From positions 2,728,001-2,792,000 of the forward strand of contig OZ238267.1 of NCBI GenBank assembly GCA_965178585.1: a stretch of DNA of 64,000 nt, given 5' to 3'. The notes under the pieces are model-generated. The model saw only the letters and a list, made by a program, of their open reading frames with translations. It was not told where the DNA came from and did not search any database. Origin of the DNA: Marifrigoribacter sp965178585 (GTDB taxonomy: Bacteria; Bacteroidota; Bacteroidia; Flavobacteriales; Flavobacteriaceae). The position numbers and the translations under genes were made by a program. Below, in pieces: positions 62,337 to 64,000 of this stretch (position 1 is the stretch's first letter; each line of letters opens with the position of its first letter).

Positions 62337-63191
62337 ATGTCTTCTAAATCTCAGGAACAAACTTTCGATGTATTAAAATCTTCAGGAAAGAAGGTTAAAT
62401 TTTCTATTGGTAAACTCAAAAGATCATTGCAAAATAGTGGAGCAGATGAAACTACTATAAAAAACATTGTCAACACGGTTCGAGATGAATTATATCAGGG
62501 CATTTCAACTAAAGAAATCTATAATCGTGCTTTTGCTATGCTGAAGAAAAAGAGGTCTATTTATGCCTCAAAGTATAAGCTTAAAAGAGCAATCTTCGAT
62601 TTAGGGCCCACAGGATTTCCTTTTGAAAGATTTATTGGAGCCATCTTGCAATATTCAGGATATCAAGTTGAAGTAGGAAAAATTATAAAGGGTAAATGTG
62701 TTTCCCATGAAGTAGATATAGTCGCAAAAAAAAATGGAGAACATATTATTGGAGAATGTAAATTTCATAGTCAACAAGGAAGAAAAAGTAATGTAAAAGT
62801 TCCTTTATATATCCATTCTCGCTATCAAGATATTCTTTCTTATTATAACGATAAATTTGAAAAAACCAAACACCCAAATAAAGGATGGGTGGTTACCAAT
62901 ACTAAATTTACTAAGGAAGCCATACTTTACGGAGAGTGTAAAGATTTATATATGTTAAGCTGGAATCACCCTAAAGAAAACAGTCTTAAAGAAAGGATTG
63001 ACCGTTTAGGGCTATATCCAATAACGGTTTCTATGTTACTATCAAATAGAGAAAAACAATTTTTATTGAGTAGAGATATTGTTTTGTGTAGGCAATTAAT
63101 AAACGATGTGTTTTATTTAAATAAACTTGGAATTTCAGAAAAAAGAAGAAATAAAATTTTAAATGAAGTTCAGTTATTAACGGACGTTTAA
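62337..63191 (+). CDS. ATP-cone domain fused to a PD-(D/E)XK (Mrr-like) nuclease
   Basis: 284 residues. The first 90 residues form an ATP-cone (VKFSIGKLKRSLQNSGAD, VRDELYQGISTKEIYNRA), the nucleotide-sensing module of ribonucleotide reductase and NrdR. Residues 95-200 form a restriction-endonuclease-like core with E125, D127, E140 and K142 (HEVDIVAKKNGEHIIGECKFH). The C-terminal 85 residues are helical and end with a helix-hairpin-helix-like segment (LNKLGISEKRRNKILNEV). An ATP/dATP-gated nuclease is the natural reading; target (DNA or RNA) unknown. The operator upstream of 61914 drives it. Confidence 0.85.
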   Translation: MSSKSQEQTFDVLKSSGKKVKFSIGKLKRSLQNSGADETTIKNIVNTVRDELYQGISTKEIYNRAFAMLKKKRSIYASKYKLKRAIFDLGPTGFPFERFIGAILQYSGYQVEVGKIIKGKCVSHEVDIVAKKNGEHIIGECKFHSQQGRKSNVKVPLYIHSRYQDILSYYNDKFEKTKHPNKGWVVTNTKFTKEAILYGECKDLYMLSWNHPKENSLKERIDRLGLYPITVSMLLSNREKQFLLSRDIVLCRQLINDVFYLNKLGISEKRRNKILNEVQLLTDV

Positions 63192-63202
63192 TTTAATTCA
63201 TT

Positions 63203-64000
63203 ATGAAAATTAAAGTTCATTTTTTTGGAGCAGCAAATACAGTTACGGGCTCTAAATTTCTTATTGAAACACCTCAACATAAAATATTGATTGATTGCGG
63301 AATGTTTCAAGGTCTAAAGGAACTTCGAGAACAAAACTGGAAGGAGTTTCCGATAGATGCATCTAACATCGATATTGTTTTGCTAACTCATGGGCACCTT
63401 GATCATACCGGTTATTTACCTCGTCTGGTTAAACAAGGATTTCGTGGAAAAATTTATGGTACTGCTCCTACCTTGGCAATTGCTAAAATTATATTATTAG
63501 ATAGTGCTAAAATACATGAAGAAGAAGCAGAAAAAGCAAACAAAGAAAAGTATTCCAAACACAATCCAGCCCAACCTTTTTACACCTTAAAAGAAGCTGA
63601 GTTTACAACAGGTTTATTTAAATCTGTTGAAAAAGATAACTGGCAAGTTTTTTCAGAAGATATAAAATTTCGATTTCTATATAATGGACATATTATTGGC
63701 TCTACCTTTATAGAGCTAGCTATTTTAGAAAAAATATTTGTGTTTTCAGGAGATGTAGGAAGGGCAAAAGATTTTTTACTTTTTCCATCTGAAAAACCTA
63801 GATGGGCAGATTTTCTTTTTTTAGAAGCTACCTATGGTGATAAAATTCATCCAGTTGATGAATTTGAAAATAAGATTGTAGAACTAGTAAATAAAACTAT
63901 TCAAAACAGAGGCACTTTAATTATTCCATCGTTTGCTGTAGAGCGTTTACAAACGTTAATGTATTTACTTTGGAAACTCTATCAAAAAAACAAAATTCCA
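63203..64000 (+). CDS. Metallo-beta-lactamase-fold (beta-CASP type) RNase, partial
   Basis: The frame starts at ATG 63203, 11 bp after the ATP-cone stop, and is open to the window end (266 residues). MKIKVHFFGAANTVTGSKFLI and HGHLDHTG (H63, H65, D67, H68) give the MBL metal site; SGDVGR and LEATYGDK match the next metal contacts. The start of the beta-CASP insertion (GTLIIPSFAVERLQTLMYLL) is seen just before the edge. The family consists of RNA-processing nucleases (YSH1-like). It is coupled to the nuclease and probably completes a stress-response RNA/DNA-processing operon. Confidence 0.85.
   Translation, partial: MKIKVHFFGAANTVTGSKFLIETPQHKILIDCGMFQGLKELREQNWKEFPIDASNIDIVLLTHGHLDHTGYLPRLVKQGFRGKIYGTAPTLAIAKIILLDSAKIHEEEAEKANKEKYSKHNPAQPFYTLKEAEFTTGLFKSVEKDNWQVFSEDIKFRFLYNGHIIGSTFIELAILEKIFVFSGDVGRAKDFLLFPSEKPRWADFLFLEATYGDKIHPVDEFENKIVELVNKTIQNRGTLIIPSFAVERLQTLMYLLWKLYQKNKIP

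Noticed and set aside
1..64000. CRISPR arrays, insertion sequences, rRNA genes
   Set aside because: I saw no evenly spaced repeats, no transposase or integrase gene with its motifs and no rRNA-like sequence; the only mobile-element trace is the tRNA-Leu fragment.

Overview
The window looks like chromosomal DNA of a Flavobacteriaceae member (phylum Bacteroidota). It is strongly AT-rich. Recurrent TAnnTTTG -7 promoter boxes replace the sigma70 -10 element. Characteristic families are present: GLPGLI plus carboxypeptidase-like TonB receptor, WG repeats, a flexirubin-type pigment cluster, the mevalonate route, and a geranylgeranylglycerol-phosphate prenyltransferase.

Layout. (1) 1-901: the start of a TPR-type protein cut by the window edge, non-coding DNA with short repeats, and the 3' half only of a tRNA-Leu(UAA) with its terminator. 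This is most simply the end of an integrated element. (2) 902-9412: core genes (YgiQ radical SAM protein, AI-2E family permease, large MscS channel, secreted amidohydrolase, AtoE-type transporter). (3) 9426-40818: 32 closely packed minus-strand genes forming a complete flexirubin (aryl polyene + dialkylresorcinol) cluster, with a halogenase-like flavoprotein divergently placed at 40908-42155. (4) 42175-50275: a divergent pseudouridine synthase paralogue, nitrilase, UbiA prenyltransferase, mevalonate kinase, mvaD, DUF1697, HI0933-type flavoprotein, and an aromatic-type amino-acid decarboxylase. (5) 50454-64000: stress and nucleotide-salvage genes (HPF, double-UspA, deoD-deoC, SulP, dienelactone hydrolase, fasciclin, TonB/GLPGLI pair), then an operon of a small acidic/basic protein, an ATP-cone nuclease and a beta-CASP metallo-beta-lactamase cut by the window end.

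How the pigment genes work together (inference from families). Tyrosine ammonia-lyase makes p-coumarate and a PaaK-like ligase activates it. Ketosynthases, a chain-length-factor-like partner, ACPs, a FabG-type reductase and hotdog dehydratases build the aryl polyene. A methyltransferase and possibly the flavoprotein decorate it. DarA/DarB make the dialkylresorcinol half. Acyltransferases, a BtrH-like protein and a C45 hydrolase are candidates for joining or trimming ester/amide bonds. LolA, an MMPL pump and an ABC exporter would move the lipid pigment to the outer membrane.

The most interesting new signal is regulatory. Three promoters (HPF-usp, deoC-deoD, and the ATP-cone/MBL operon) each carry a TGAY-N4-ATCA palindrome whose centre lies exactly 29.5 bp from the -7 box. 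This is the geometry of a class II CRP/FNR-type activator, and it points to a stress/dormancy regulon not apparent from gene order. Other notable points are an amber codon that cuts the signal peptide from a WG-repeat protein inside the pigment operon, a ketosynthase partner that has lost all three catalytic residues, a pseudouridine synthase lacking its catalytic aspartate, and a broken second copy of the dienelactone hydrolase.
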